Assembly (NCBI GenBank): GCA_011109175.1
Contig: RDEW01000031.1
Coordinates: forward strand, 315,970 to 378,499
Source of the DNA: Dicyema japonicum
Taxonomy: Eukaryota; Dicyemida; Rhombozoa; Dicyemidae
Direction: 5' to 3'
DNA: 62,530 nucleotides
Position 1 is the first letter of the stretch; every line of letters starts with the position of its first letter. A model generated the notes under the pieces. It was not told the DNA's origin, made no database searches, and saw only the letters and a list, made by a program, of their open reading frames with translations. This document shows, piece by piece, positions 46,417 to 57,412 of this stretch. The translations under genes were made by a program, and so were the position numbers.

Positions 46417-46659
46417 AGAATTTGGAGATATGGGGAAGATAATATCTTATTTTACGACTTGGTGGTTGACCTTGAGAGACTTAATCAAATTGCAGAACTT
46501 TTTTATAGAAGATTTTTCAATGAGGATCGTGGCTAGCTTTATCCAACATTCCATGCATTTGTCATGTCAATCTCCCAGTTGAGGCTACACATTGTTGAAG
46601 TATTTGACAGTTCAATCAAAAGACGTCAAAGATGAAAATGACTCACCACTGGGAAAGTA

Positions 46660-48684
46660 AACAATATGTGATGAGTGGGAGTATTAGATTTTCAATATCA
46701 TCCCCCACAATAGTCCCTTCTGCCAAAGCATTAACAAACATCACTAAACCAACTCTCCAATTCAAATATTCCACGCAGAACACCACAAATAGGTGAACCA
46801 GCACAATGCCAATCACACCCTCTCACATTTTATTTCCAGCTTGTTTCTTCCGTCCAATCGAAGACCCAAAAATGGCTGCACAAATATCCTCCACCTCATG
46901 AAGAGCACACCCGCATAGTCGCTCGTATGCACGTCTTTGATAAGAAAACTGCCAATATTCAATATGAGTATGAACAATTAATCCACTGTCACGTGCGCCT
47001 ACGAACGAAATGACTGGATTAATTGTACCCATTTCATAGCGAAGACAAACAAACTCAAGACAAGTGAGGCCAATCACTAAGAGGCATGACGCCACATTAA
47101 AGATAGTTCTAATGAAGCTCCATTCATCTAACTGAATGTAGAGACCGAGAAGATAAAGATCCCAATTTCTTCTTAATGATTTTTTTCTCGGGGATCTCCG
47201 CTCTTTCCAGATCTCTTTAATGTATTTCTGCACGAAATACCATGGTAACAGTGAGACCTAACTGTTGCAAACAGACTAACATTGTATTCCGAAAAGTCAT
47301 CATATAAATCTTTTCTACTCATCGAAGGTTGAGGGAAACTTTTGAATCGGATCCAGGGATTTTGCGAGTAACCTTAGATTCCATACTGTCTTTCTCCTAA
47401 AATATAAAAAAACGTTCTACCAGATACCATACAAGTTCAAAATCTTGTAAGGACAATATCACTTACTGCCCTAATTCTTAAAGGAATGTCTGGTTAATCT
47501 ATACAACCTAGGTTATACTGGAGGTCGAGTATGCCTGTGGATCATGGAATTAAGGTCTTTTTCATTCCAACTGTGAAATCCCAATCGTTTTTTAACCGGA
47601 CACTTTATAAACACCTTCCTTCCAATAATCAACGATTCTGCAATTAAAGGAAATGTAAGTAGTTTCCTCAGAGTTCACAGAGACCAGATTCCATTAGTCA
47701 GCCGTTGAAACGGTAGAATCCTTTCGTATGCGACAAGAGGGTAGTTAGAACAATATCGAATAGCCCAGTTCGATTTGTTACAGCCTTGTAGCTACTGCTA
47801 TTTTCTCTACGTCGGAGATCCTATTTCTAGTTTTCCGACTGGCCTATTCAAAGATGTCATTTATTGTTAAAAATGAATAACCGTAGAAAATTTTCACTTC
47901 AAAGAAAAATTATCAAATTTATGCAAAATAGCCAAATTTCAAAGAGTATTAAACTTAAACAAGTTGCAATCTCACGTAGTCCCTAAGCATGTTACAAATT
48001 CATAAGACATCCTACGTGCTATATTTCAGAACTAAAAAACATAGCTTACGCGAACTTTTGGAATTCCAATCTTATATAGCACTTTAAAGAGCCCATTGGG
48101 AATACGGGTGATAAAACAGCCCAGTTCCCTTTCTTGGGTGACTCCTAGTAGAAAGAATTTTAATTTACTTAAGACAAAATATAAAAGTTTATCTTTAAAG
48201 CAGTCAATCAGACTTTCATCTTCCTTCATTTTAAAGTAGTCGTTATTCAGAAAAAAAATCAACCTTGTGGAAGCATACGGGAGTGCTTTTAAAGTTATTT
48301 TTGATAAATTTATCCATAAGGACAACCGACACAGTCCCTGAATCGCAGAAAACACGGAATTGACCTCCCTTCCGTCACTAAAGAGTAAAAAAACAGGCAA
48401 ACAAATGTTCTGGGAAAAGATAACAGTGCTTCCGACGGAGAATGAACTGCAAAAACCGTCTGATTTTCAAAAACCGACGAGACATCAGAATTTTGAACAA
48501 AATTAAGGTTATGATAGCAGTCGGTGGTAATCCACATATTTGTGGTACATTGCATCGCAGCAATGACCTCCTTTTCAAAATCCTTCTCGTATTTTCTAAA
48601 TTTCGACTTTTTGTAAATTAGAATGGGTAAAAGAGTCGTCAACAAAATCGGGAGTGTGATTATGGCGCGACTTAAAGACCTCAT
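46660..48684 (-). CDS. Candidate membrane-protein gene, unknown family, damaged or misassembled
   Basis: Minus ORF from ATG 48684 starts MRSLSRAIITLPILLTTLLP, a signal-anchor-like hydrophobic stretch. After a frame change near 48385 it continues (REVNSVFSAIQGLCRLSLWI) to a GC|GTAAGC donor at 48049. An acceptor (tatttcgtgcag) precedes 47227. The join is in phase (GIPKVR-KYIKEIWK). The second exon has a transmembrane-like NVASCLLVIGLTCLEFVCLR and a cysteine cluster (ERLCGCALHEVED), then one TGA (46823) and 50 more codons with another hydrophobic segment (VIGIVLVHLFVVFCVEYL). It could be a live gene with misassigned introns or a pseudogene. Family not recognised. Confidence 0.35.
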
Positions 48685-48864
48685 GACCAGAGATTGTGTT
48701 TGCAGGGTATGGTTATTATCTTGGCAGTTGAATTATTAGCTTTTAGCAATATCTTTGGTTCAATTTCCATATAGAAAATATTCTCATCTATTCAGGTAAT
48801 TTTTATTGTGATAATTTATTACGTAATTGAATAATCAAAATGAGATAATTGAGTGGCTGTCTCC
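48685..48864. other. Spacer
   Basis: AT-rich; possible promoter region of the minus-strand gene but no specific motif. Confidence 0.3.
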
Positions 48865-48990
48865 CTTGAATGAAATGAAAATGAATTAAAACAACAAGTT
48901 ATGGAATAGGTAACTACCAGTCCGCCGGTTGACCTGGACTGTTCATCCGGGTACCACTTATTCTTGATATCCATCCAATTACTAATTTAT
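48865..48990 (-). mobile_element. J2 LINE 3' UTR fragment
   Basis: Nearly identical to 58820-58925 (aacaacaagttatggaatag, ccgccggtt, cctggactgtt, ccgggtaccactt) and in the same orientation. It contains the conserved hairpin at 48918-48941 with a perfect CAGTCC/GGACTG stem. Only the 3' end of the element is present. Confidence 0.8.
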
Positions 48991-49108
48991 CTCCAGAACG
49001 TTGTAGGTACAAAGCCAGTACGCTTATCTCCAGTTAGTTCTCCCTTTGTAGGTCCTTTCCCCAGTATGTTATTCCACGGTGTCCCAAACCGTCCTGCAGG
49101 ACCGATGA

Positions 49109-49300
49109 TGTGGTTAACAAAGTCCCGTGTAGATCCCAATTCGAATGTAGGGAACAAATGGTGTGGGTACCCCCTGTAAGTCCCAACTCCAGTATGACAT
49201 CCACAGTATTCTCAGGTCCTGTAGGGATTAATGGCCTGGATAACAAAGTCCCGTGTAGACCCGGATACGAATGTAAGGATCAATTGGTGTGGGTACTAGG
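49109..49300. repeat. Direct repeat, two copies of about 60 bp
   Basis: aacaaagtcccgtgtagatc then cgaatgtagggaacaa and ggtgtgggtac at about 49117-49175 recur at about 49238-49297 with few changes, period about 121 bp. Function unknown. Confidence 0.65.
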
Positions 49301-49339
49301 TCCAACTTGGAAAGTATCCGGAGTTTCGACCCTTTGGCT

Positions 49340-49573
49340 CCTGCGTCCTCCAAAAGGTTCCTTCGTTTTTGTAGAGAATATGTCTATTCGGCCCGTAGTA
49401 TGTTTCTTAACCTTGTAATATATTCCTTCGTCTTGTAGAATAGGTTCATTCGACTTGTAATACGTTTCTTCGCCTTGAGGAGACTCTCTTGCAGTGCAAT
49501 AGGTTCCTTCGTATTTTAATATGGTCCTTGTAATGTGGATCTTCGCCTTGAAACTCCTTTGACTTGAGAACAT
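49340..49573 (-). repeat. Degenerate 21-bp minisatellite open on the minus strand
   Basis: Units like gttccttcgtcttgtaatat repeat with variation. Because the unit is about 21 bp, the minus frame stays open (49573-49280, 97 codons) and yields a degenerate heptad (EGTY, GEETYYK, DEGIYYKVK). Whether it is translated is unknown. Confidence 0.55.
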
Positions 49574-49622
49574 GAAAGTAGCACCACCTCCACATACCTC
49601 AAATATTGGCGGTCCAACTGCT

Positions 49623-49798
49623 ACTGGTCCAATTATTCTATTCCAATTATTCTATTATTATATTTTTAATGACACATAATCGTGAGTATTTGATTAAAAT
49701 TTAAAATCAAACTGGTCCAATTATTCTATTCCAATTATTCTATTATTATATTTTTAATGACACATAATCGTGAGTATTTGATTAAAATTTAAAATCAA
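49623..49798. repeat. Perfect 88-bp tandem duplication
   Basis: 49623-49710 and 49711-49798 are identical as far as I can read. It is recent, or an assembly artefact. Confidence 0.85.
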
Positions 49799-49939
49799 CC
49801 TTTATACGCGATACAATGTATTTTCCTGTTTTATTTATTTAAAACCAAGAATCATCGACAAAACCGCCAATTAGCTACTTCTGTGGGACATGGGCCACAA
49901 AATGATTTTGTACACATAATAAAAAATTAATATTTTTCA

Positions 49940-50175
49940 AGAAACAGTCAAAGGTTCTCCTCCCCACTAATTCTAACCTAGTTCGAGGAACTTTTAAAGA
50001 GAACGGGAGCCCAATTGAAATCCTCAAAATTCTGAAAAGTGTCTCATACATGAAGTGTCGGGTTTCAGAGTAACAACTAGAAAGGATGAGCTTAAGGAGG
50101 GCGGGATCACCTGATGTCCTCTTATCCTTTTTAATTTGTCGATGTTTTTTGGTTTTAAATAAATAAAACAAAAAA
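49940..50175 (+). pseudogene. J1 LINE 3'-terminal fragment
   Basis: Ends RKDELKEGGIT then TGA, followed by a UTR (tttaatttgtcgatgttttttggttttaaataa) matching the J1 3' UTR after 14969. The minus ORF here is a shadow. Confidence 0.7.
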
Positions 50176-50408
50176 ATACATTGTTCATTGTTCCATAAAA
50201 CCAACAAACCAAACAGAAGCTATTTAATTTTTACAAGATTTTAAAATTCTACCAAAAAAAAGTTATACATTTAAAAACACGTTATGTATCCATGGTAACC
50301 GTCCATTATGAAATTATCACAAAAGAGAGTTCCGATCTAGTTTTCTTTGAGAGCAGGTATTTAAATCGCGGATGTTAGAGGGAAGTAGATTAAAAATTGA
50401 GGATCAGG

Positions 50409-50688
50409 TGTGTTGTCGAGTTGAGGATAAGATTTTCATGATGAGAACCAAAATCCAGAACTGTGAAAGAGAAGACATTAGAGTAGCTCTTACTAAGAAG
50501 AATCTCAAATATAGAGCATTTTTGTTGAAGTATTGACGTCCTTCTTTNTGTGTTGTCGAGTTGAGGATGAGATGTTCATGATGAGAACCAAAATCCAGAA
50601 CTGTGAAAGAGAGGACATTAGAGTAGCTCTTACTAAGAAGAATCTCAAATATAGAGCATTTTTGTTGAAGTGTTGACGTCCTTCTTTG
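50409..50688. repeat. 139-bp duplication joined at a single N
   Basis: 50409-50547 and 50549-50687 differ at only a few positions; the N (50548) sits exactly at the junction and the second copy restarts with the same tgtgttgtcgag. This is probably unmerged overlapping contig ends. Confidence 0.8.
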
Positions 50689-50759
50689 AAAATGTCTTCG
50701 CTCTTGATTGTCTAATAACTATTGTCCTTCGGTACTTTCAAGTTCATGGACGTGATTTA

Positions 50760-51215
50760 TCAATTTGAGGTCACTCTTTGCAGTCTTATCGCACATTCTA
50801 TTACGCAATTGGAGGTCAGACAATTATTACACAATTAATCTGCAATGATTGTCGATATTTTTGGATTTACAGTCAAGATTTTTATTACTCGTGTATGGGC
50901 TGTCTCGGATCTTATTGCAGTCATGCAACTTAAGTTCGGAATGAAACACAATTTTGTCAGCCATCATCAATGTCTATGCTCCGACCGCTGCCCAGGTAGA
51001 TGCAGCGTCTGAAGAGCTAGCGTGTTCAATTCATGTTTGACTAAGACATATGACTCACTTTCGTCATCATTTCTTACGTTTATTGGTGGAGATTGGAATT
51101 TCAGAGTTGGTAGAGGGTGGAATGAGGAGACTTTTATTGGATCGCATGCTCGGTGTATCACTATTCCTCATCTAACAACCAAATATTTCACAATACTGAC
51201 TTCTGAAAACCGTTT
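50760..51215 (+). pseudogene. R-group LINE, APE fragment
   Basis: Reads VKIFITRVWAVSDLIAVMQL, SIINVYAPTAAQVDAASEE over two frames and FIGGDWNFRVGRGWNEETFI, corresponding to RVWAVND, NVYAP and GDWN of the other R copies. Asp and Asn of GDWN are kept. Truncated at both ends; it abuts the RLE-2-like fragments. Confidence 0.72.
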
Positions 51216-51935
51216 TTCTTGACAGAAATAATGACAAGAGGCCGGATGGCGTAACTACCATACCATAAAGCCAAGGGAGGTGTCTTGTTTGAGATTCAAC
51301 ATGCAAGGACACTTTGTCTGAATTTTCGAAAATGAAAAAGTACCACGGTATTGGTTGATACGTCTCGCCTTATTGGCTCGAGCACGTCTGAGTTCATCAC
51401 GTTAATCGGATGGCTGGATAATAGAATTTACCATTAATACAATTCAAGGTAAACCACATGATNTATTTCACAATACTGACTTCTGGAAACCGTCTTTCTT
51501 GACAGAGGTGATGACAAGAGGCCGGATGGCGTAACTACCATACCATAAAGCCAAGGGAGGTGTCTTGTTTGGGATTCAACACGCAAGGACACTTTATCTA
51601 ATGCGAATTTGCTCAAGTCATCGATGCACACGAATACCGCAGCGAACATTGCTGAATTTTTGAAAATGAGAAAGTACCACGGTATTGGTTGATACGTCTC
51701 GCCTTATTGGCTCGAGCACGTCTGAGTTCATCAAGTTAATCGGATGGCTGGATAATAGAAATTACCATTAATACAATTCAAGGTAAACCACACTGCTGAA
51801 TTTTCGAAAATGAGAAAGTACCACGGTATTGGTTGATACGTCTCGCCTTATTGGCTCGAGCACGTCTGAGTTCATCACGTTAATCGGATGGCTGGATAAT
51901 AGAAATTACCATTAATACAATTCAAGGTAAACCAC
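51215..51935 (+). pseudogene. RLE-2-like endonuclease fragments, duplicated, N at 51463
   Basis: Copy 2 (51464 onward) reads DKRPDGVTTIP, a TAA, SQGRCLVWDSTRKDTLSNAN, TAANIAEFLKMRKYHGIG; the KRPDG and VWD nuclease residues are kept. Copy 1 (51184-51462) is the same with substitutions and lacks about 56 bp. A third partial copy of the downstream part (51794-51935) follows. The divergence between copies is more than sequencing error, so they may be two haplotypes or true tandem copies joined at the N. Confidence 0.7.
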
Positions 51936-52159
51936 ATTATTAAGATCATTGAAATATTTATTTATGGAATTACTTTAAATTAATTTTTATAAAAAACAAT
52001 AATAAATTGGAGTCATGGTAGTGCAACATTTATTGTATTGATAATCTCTCTTTGTACTATGAGAGAAATCTTGGACAAATATTAGGAAGTTAGAGGAAAT
52101 GCAAAAGAGGCCTTTCAGAATAACGGAGAGTTAGATTTGGGGAGAACACTGAACCGGAC

Positions 52160-52360
52160 AAAAGTCTTTGGAGGACATTATTAGACTAGACTCCAGAATG
52201 CTGGAATACGCCCATAAATTCAGTCAACAGTACTGTACGATCATGCGTGGGCACGAAGGAGGAGCATCGGGAAAAGATGAGGTCACTGATGGAACGCATC
52301 GGGATCACGTGATAGTCAGTTTGGGTTTACCATGGTCAGGGGTGTTAAAAAATACGCAGA
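52160..52360 (+). pseudogene. LINE 3'-terminal fragment
   Basis: Over two frames it reads VNSTVRSCVGTKEEHREKMR, SLMERIGIT then TGA, like NCVGTREEHRARMRWLFEAA of J1, and shares its 3' UTR start with 40110-40182. Confidence 0.7.
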
Positions 52361-52426
52361 TTCTCTGAGGTCCCCTGTGATTGATGACATAAGATTCCCG
52401 AGTCTATTGAAGAGAGCATTGGACGA

Positions 52427-52860
52427 ATGTCTATGGGCTTTGTTTTGTCGACACAGACTATTAATTATATCAGTGCTGCATGGATTGTCCCGTTATCATC
52501 ATCGGCATTGGAAGTTTTACAAAATCTATGTCTCAGATTACTATTGAGATCGTTGAAAGAGACGTCCACCTCGTTACTACGGAGAACACTAAACGTCCTT
52601 TCAATCTTGGAATATCTTACGGAACGTCATTGGGACTTCCTCAAAATGACAAAATCCCCTGACCATCCCCCCGGACCGCACATCAGACTATATATGGACG
52701 CCACCTGAGATATAAGAAAAAACCTTCCCCGCTGTGGAGATTAATCCAGGACTCCAAAACTAACCGCTGGAAAGGGACTGGTATGAACACCGGGCTCACT
52801 TAATTAGAGGATAGCTTTTATCCTCTTTCTTGTGATTTCGGGATTAATAAAATAAATGAA
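52427..52860 (+). pseudogene. LINE ORF2 C-terminal region and 3' tail
   Basis: A 93-codon frame: INYISAAWIVPLSSSALEVL, QNLCLRLLLRSLKETSTSLL, RTLNVLSILEYLTERHWDFL. The pattern (AAW, then S-x-x-x-L-Q-x-x-x-LR, then L-x-x-L-x-x-R) is that of jockey-type ORF2 C-termini. Downstream is a stem-loop AGAGGATA/TATCCTCT (52806-52826) and a tail gggattaataaaataaatg. The group is not assigned; it differs from J1, J2 and R. Confidence 0.6.
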
Positions 52861-53929
52861 TTTTATCGGTTCTCACAATCTTAGAAGAAAAGAGATTTAA
52901 AATATAAACAAGTATTTTTAAATTAAAATAAACTCAAAGGTTTTTTGGATTATTAAAGTGTCAATTACAAGCGACGTGTGAGAGTATGGAGGGTCTGTTA
53001 AATTTCTTGATTGTATTATTTAAAATTTCTTGATTGGAGACGATGTAAATCGTAAAAACATGCAAATATTTAATTATGCTTAAAGAAAATTTCATTAAAC
53101 ACAGAAAAATATAATGTCGACACAGAATACGAAAAATATAATTCTCAAGTAACTAATGTCAACACTAAAGAGCTAATATTAATGAATGAGAGCCATAAAT
53201 CTCAGAAAAGTGGATTATCTAATCTTTTTGCTGACTGATTTATTCGGTCAAGATTCTGATCAAAGAATATACAAAGACGACCAATAAGGTCGCTAATTAA
53301 GTGATGAGATATATAAGAAACTCCGACTCTCTCTGTTTCCTTGAATGACAATATGACAATATCCCAATAAGAGTGTCTGTGTTTATGATTATGAAGTGTA
53401 AACAAAGAAAATATTTATGAATTTGCCTTGTAATTATGTTTTCAGGTTATGTCCAATTTTTTGTATTCCAGTGAAACTTTTATTAATGAATGGACTGAGT
53501 AACACTTTTATATTAATTATTATTCAATCATTTAGTAATATTGTCCAACATTAGTGTAACCATCGATTTGCATTCTTCTGGGAGACACCAGTAGTCGGTA
53601 TTTAAAAATGATCTTTGTTCCTTATCGTAAAAGTTCTAGCATGACAAAACATGCAACAGAAAACTATTAAACAGGTTCTACATCTTCCTCTCGTATACGA
53701 TAGTACTCGGCGTTCTGGAGTACCCTAATAATTAGTGTCCGTTTTGGTGGGTTCTTTTCTAAGTTTAGTAGACAAAATGAGTTTTATCAACTCAATTTGA
53801 AAATTTTCAGTCTGCGAAAATATTAGGACTCCCATAAATACAAAATGTAAATGATACTAAGTTCCCACCTGTGGCACGCACAACTGTCTTTTCCGTTATG
53901 TTCCTGTGACATCCACGGTTCTAGGCCGA
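52861..53929. other. Unassigned AT-rich stretch
   Basis: Short ORFs only, no motif. Confidence 0.45.
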
Positions 53930-54600
53930 GCGACCTCTCCATAAATCCACTTTAAGCAGTGTACATAGGTTGTTCAGACGTGCGATAATTTTACTTAGCT
54001 CCAGAGAAAACTGTCTCGAGGACTCCTGCCTTGCTCTGTTAATGTTACCGTGTAGCACTACGCTCCACCGACCCATTTTGAGTATGTAAAATATTGGTCC
54101 TCATCATCTCTTTTGTATACTTGACCGTTTCCCGAGATACCGTCTCGGAAACTTCTGACTTGCTCTGCATAAGTTTCCATGTAGCGCTCCGCTCCACCGG
54201 CCCATCCAGAATATGTGAAATATTGGTTAACTTCATCTCTTGTGTTGGCTTAATCGCTTCCTTTATAGACACTGTCTGTATGGGAATCATTTTCTTGGAT
54301 GCCTTTTCATAGCAGGACATCCTCTGTAACGGGCATTATGTCCTGGTCCTCCACAATTAATACAATTTGTCTCCACGTTTGGAGAAAATTCACACATAAC
54401 AAGGTCGTGTTCTCCTCAACACTTGAGGCATTTCTTCTCCTTGCAATGTGCGTGATATGACAATTTGTTCGCAATTGTAGTAGATAGGAAGGGGCCTCTT
54501 CATCCACTCACAAAAGATCTTGTTCGATCCAATGTAGAAGCCAAAACGTATCAGCGATGTGGCCTCCGCATTATGGAGGACTAGAAGAGCTACAGGTCTT
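53930..54600 (-). pseudogene. J2 gag (ORF1) fragment with internal duplication
   Basis: Minus strand: FGFYIGSNKIFCEWMKR, then zinc-knuckle remnants over shifting frames (KKCLKC, GEHDLVMC, CINCGGPGHNARYRGC), then a C-terminal part in one open frame (54320-54045). It matches 29733-30100 and, downstream, 60560-60900. The C-terminal unit NILHTQNGSVERSATR is duplicated as NISHILDGPVERSAT, about 41 codons apart; the other copy has one unit. No ORF2 follows. Confidence 0.8.
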
Positions 54601-55139
54601 CATTGTTGTGGTTTTAACTACAGCTCTTTTAGATCCTTTTGTGTTAACCTTACGAGAAAAGAAAAAGCGATCCCAAAATTATCAAGGATTTTGAAATCAG
54701 TCCACATTGATTTGGAAATGTCAAAGAACGCTATGATGGCTATGGAAAGCTTTACTTTTAACATTTACAAAAAGATAAAAAACGAAGCTTTTTATAGTTC
54801 AGCATAATGGCAAAGCTACTATTGCATCGAGAGAAATTCAAACAGCAGTACGCTTGATTTTGCTTAGAGAATTGGCAAAGCATGTTATTACGGAAGGGGG
54901 AAATGCCGTCAACAAGTATACTTGTATTCTAACCATTTTTTCCTTACTTAAGAATAGCCCACATAAGCCTAATCATAATATTAACAAAAGAACATTTTTT
55001 ATTATTTTTAAAGCAGTTTAAAAAGTCCGTTTTAGTGTGTTTTCCAATTTTCATTTTAATATCGATTTGTGCATAGTAAACAACTAATGTGTCGTCAACA
55101 TATAATTCCACTATTTTCGGAAAATCAATCAGCCTCATT
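54601..55139. other. Unassigned stretch
   Basis: An 82-codon + ORF (54559-54807) overlaps the gag fragment's start and is lysine-rich beyond it. Nothing recognised. Confidence 0.3.
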
Positions 55140-56080
55140 TGCTCTATTTCAAGATTTCAGCCTCCTAATTTGGATCGAAGACCGAGGGCAGGGCTGAATC
55201 CGTCACACAGCCAGCTGTCCAACAGGCTGTGCATGCCCTCAACGATGGCGGAGCAGATGATCATCTCCCGAGGATTAAAGGCTGGACTACAGTAGTGAGA
55301 AAAAAGAAGTCTGCGGTTTCTGTCAAACGGTTTTTGGCTCGAGGTGCCGAAGGTGGGAGTAGTGAAACTCCTATGTGGAATAGGTACTCTGGCTACCTAT
55401 GCCTAAGGAAAGATCGTCAGACGTGGAGAATCCGACTTGCTGGTGGGATTCAGAAACGAGGTGGACGTCTCAGCTTTTGAAGCAGAGGTAAATAAGATGG
55501 TACCTTTTGGGGCCGGGACACATAACATGTGTCGAATCATCCCCAAGAAACAAACTCGATTGTACTAGTCTTCGAGGTACCTCTGGACTTCGTCGATGAG
55601 GATGTACTCGAGTTCATCAAGAAGGACTACCCAACGGCGCACAAGATCGAGCGCTTCAAAAGTGGGTTGTTAGGCTACGAACTCTCAANAAGATCGAGCG
55701 CTTCAAGAGTGGGGTTGTTAGGCTACGAACTCTCAAAGTCTGGATCAGATCCGGAACAGAAAGGATCTGCCTGGAGAAGTTAAAAATAGGTTACATTAGG
55801 TTCGGTAACCCCGAGAGCGACCGGTAGCAACCCAGTGCTACAGATGCCAAGGATTCGGCCACACCAGCTCCCGATGCACTTATAGAAGTGCCTAAATTGC
55901 GGGGGTCCACATTCGCGGAAGGCCTGTCAATCCAGAGTCAGTTCTCTAAAGTGCGTGAACTGAGGCGTGGAAAAAACTATTGCAATGCCTCTGTGGTTAC
56001 GCTCCAGACGGCGCTTAGGGATATTGCGTTATCTTGTAGGTTAGATAATGCGTCGAAACAATGCCCAACAATTCAAAAAC
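55140..56080 (+). pseudogene. J2-related gag (ORF1), second subfamily
   Basis: The + frames read VKRFLARGAEGGSSETPMW, LRKDRQTWRIRLAGGIQKRG, SIVLVFEVPLDFVDEDVLEF, IKKDYPTAHKIERFKSG (a gag RNA-binding-like core), then CYRCQGFGHTSSRC and KCLNCGGPHSRKAC knuckles and a partial third. Several frame changes interrupt it and an N-linked 46-bp duplication lies at 55644-55735. Its close relative on the minus strand is 58250-58795. Confidence 0.75.
55644..55735. repeat. 46-bp duplication at a single N (55689)
   Basis: agatcgagcgcttcaaaagt... recurs immediately after the N with one substitution and one indel. The gag frame is broken by it. Probably an assembly join. Confidence 0.8.
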
Positions 56081-56690
56081 TATATAAAAACAACTTTTTG
56101 AATACAAAAATATATATAAAAAAACAACTTCTTTAATCAAAAATATATATAAAAAAACAACTTCTTGAATACAAAAATATATATAAAAAACAACTTTTTG
56201 AATACAAAAATATATATATAAAACAAAACAACTTCTTCATGAATACAAAAAAATAAAAAATTCTTGAATACAAAAATATATAAAATAACAACTTCTTCAT
56301 GAATACAAAAAAATAAAAAATTCTTGAATATAAAAACTATCCAAAAACAATGGCAAGAGAAAAATAATATATATATAAAAAACAACTCCATGAATATAAA
56401 AANACAAAAAATATAAAAACTTCTTGAATACAAAAACTATACAAAAAATATAAAAAATTCTTGAATACAAAAACTACATAATAACAACTTCTTGAATACA
56501 AAAAAAATAAAAAATTCTTTAATTCAAAAAATATACAAAAAAAATAAAAAATTCTTGAATACAAAAAATACATAAAAACAACTTCTTGAATACAAAAAAT
56601 ATATAAAAAAAACTTCTTGAATACAAAAAAAATAAAAACTTCTTTAATTCAAAAAATATATATAAAAAACAACTTCTTGAATATAAAAAT
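56081..56690. repeat. AT-rich minisatellite, about 31-42 bp unit
   Basis: Some 15 or more units of the type caacttcttgaatacaaaaa plus a variable atatatataaaa spacer. The N at 56403 is inside the array, so its true length is unknown. It lies between a gag fragment and an ORF2 start of related elements. Minus ORFs here are low-complexity artefacts. Confidence 0.9.
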
Positions 56691-56692
56691 AT

Positions 56693-56808
56693 ATGATGTT
56701 GAGCATCATTTCGGTAAACGTCAGACCCCTCCGGAGGAGGGAGGCCATTGAAGACCTTCTGGAGGTGGACATCTTGGTCCTCAACGAGACCAAGTGCGGG
56801 CTTCTTTA
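56693..56808 (+). pseudogene. J2-related ORF2, first 38 codons
   Basis: MMLSIISVNVRPLRRREAIE, DLLEVDILVLNETKCGL then TAA. It matches the start of J2 ORF2 (IVLVNARSLKKRR, DILVVNETK), with the APE Asn and Glu present. The element stops abruptly here. Confidence 0.7.
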
Positions 56809-57239
56809 ATAATGAAAATATAAAAAATAACGGTGATATCTCAATTAGATTATCCAAAGTGTTGGTTGTTTTCTTGTAAAATAATTATAAATCATCTGTT
56901 CATTAAAAATATTATAAATATTATGACTTTTATTTCAAGACTTCATTATTATACTACAATGTGATACGACAAATCAAATAGTGAAGAACAATTCATATTT
57001 TTGAGTTACCTAAATATATAGATATTAGACATTTTGATAACCGCCTTCAACACTATATGATTAATCCAATAATATATTAATAGAATATTAAAAAAATACA
57101 ATACAGTAAGAATTGGGATAGAACAAATAACACACGAGAACCACTACAACCACAACAACGTGGGAACTTATCGCTAAATGCATTAAAAGGTTCGCCATAT
57201 TGTAAACCAATTTTTAAAAATAAATAAATATTAAATTAA
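56809..57239. other. AT-rich spacer
   Basis: Nothing recognised. Confidence 0.4.
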
Positions 57240-57410
57240 TCTTGATAAGTCAAAATTTGACGTTAATTATTTGGTACACCGAGAAAAGATGCGAATAGTG
57301 TTGAAGGAGGCCGGGATCACTTGAATTTTGTTTATTTTGGATATGACAATAGTTTTCTGGTTCAATAATAATAATTATTAAATTTCATTATAATTTATGG
57401 AGCGTTTCTT
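57240..57410 (+). pseudogene. J1-type LINE 3'-terminal fragment
   Basis: VHREKMRIVLKEAGIT then TGA (57325-57327), followed by gatatgacaatagttttctggttcaataataat, a J1-like 3' UTR. It directly precedes an R-group 5' end in the same orientation. Confidence 0.65.
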
Positions 57411-57412
57411 CG

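Noticed and set aside
46823-47227. Diacylglycerol-lipase-like N-terminal membrane region, suggested by the hydrophobic segment followed by a cysteine cluster.
   Set aside because: Only a loose pattern; no catalytic domain or diagnostic motif in reach.
56137-56857. Minus-strand hydrophobic ORFs of about 80-110 codons.
   Set aside because: They are translations of the AT-rich minisatellite.
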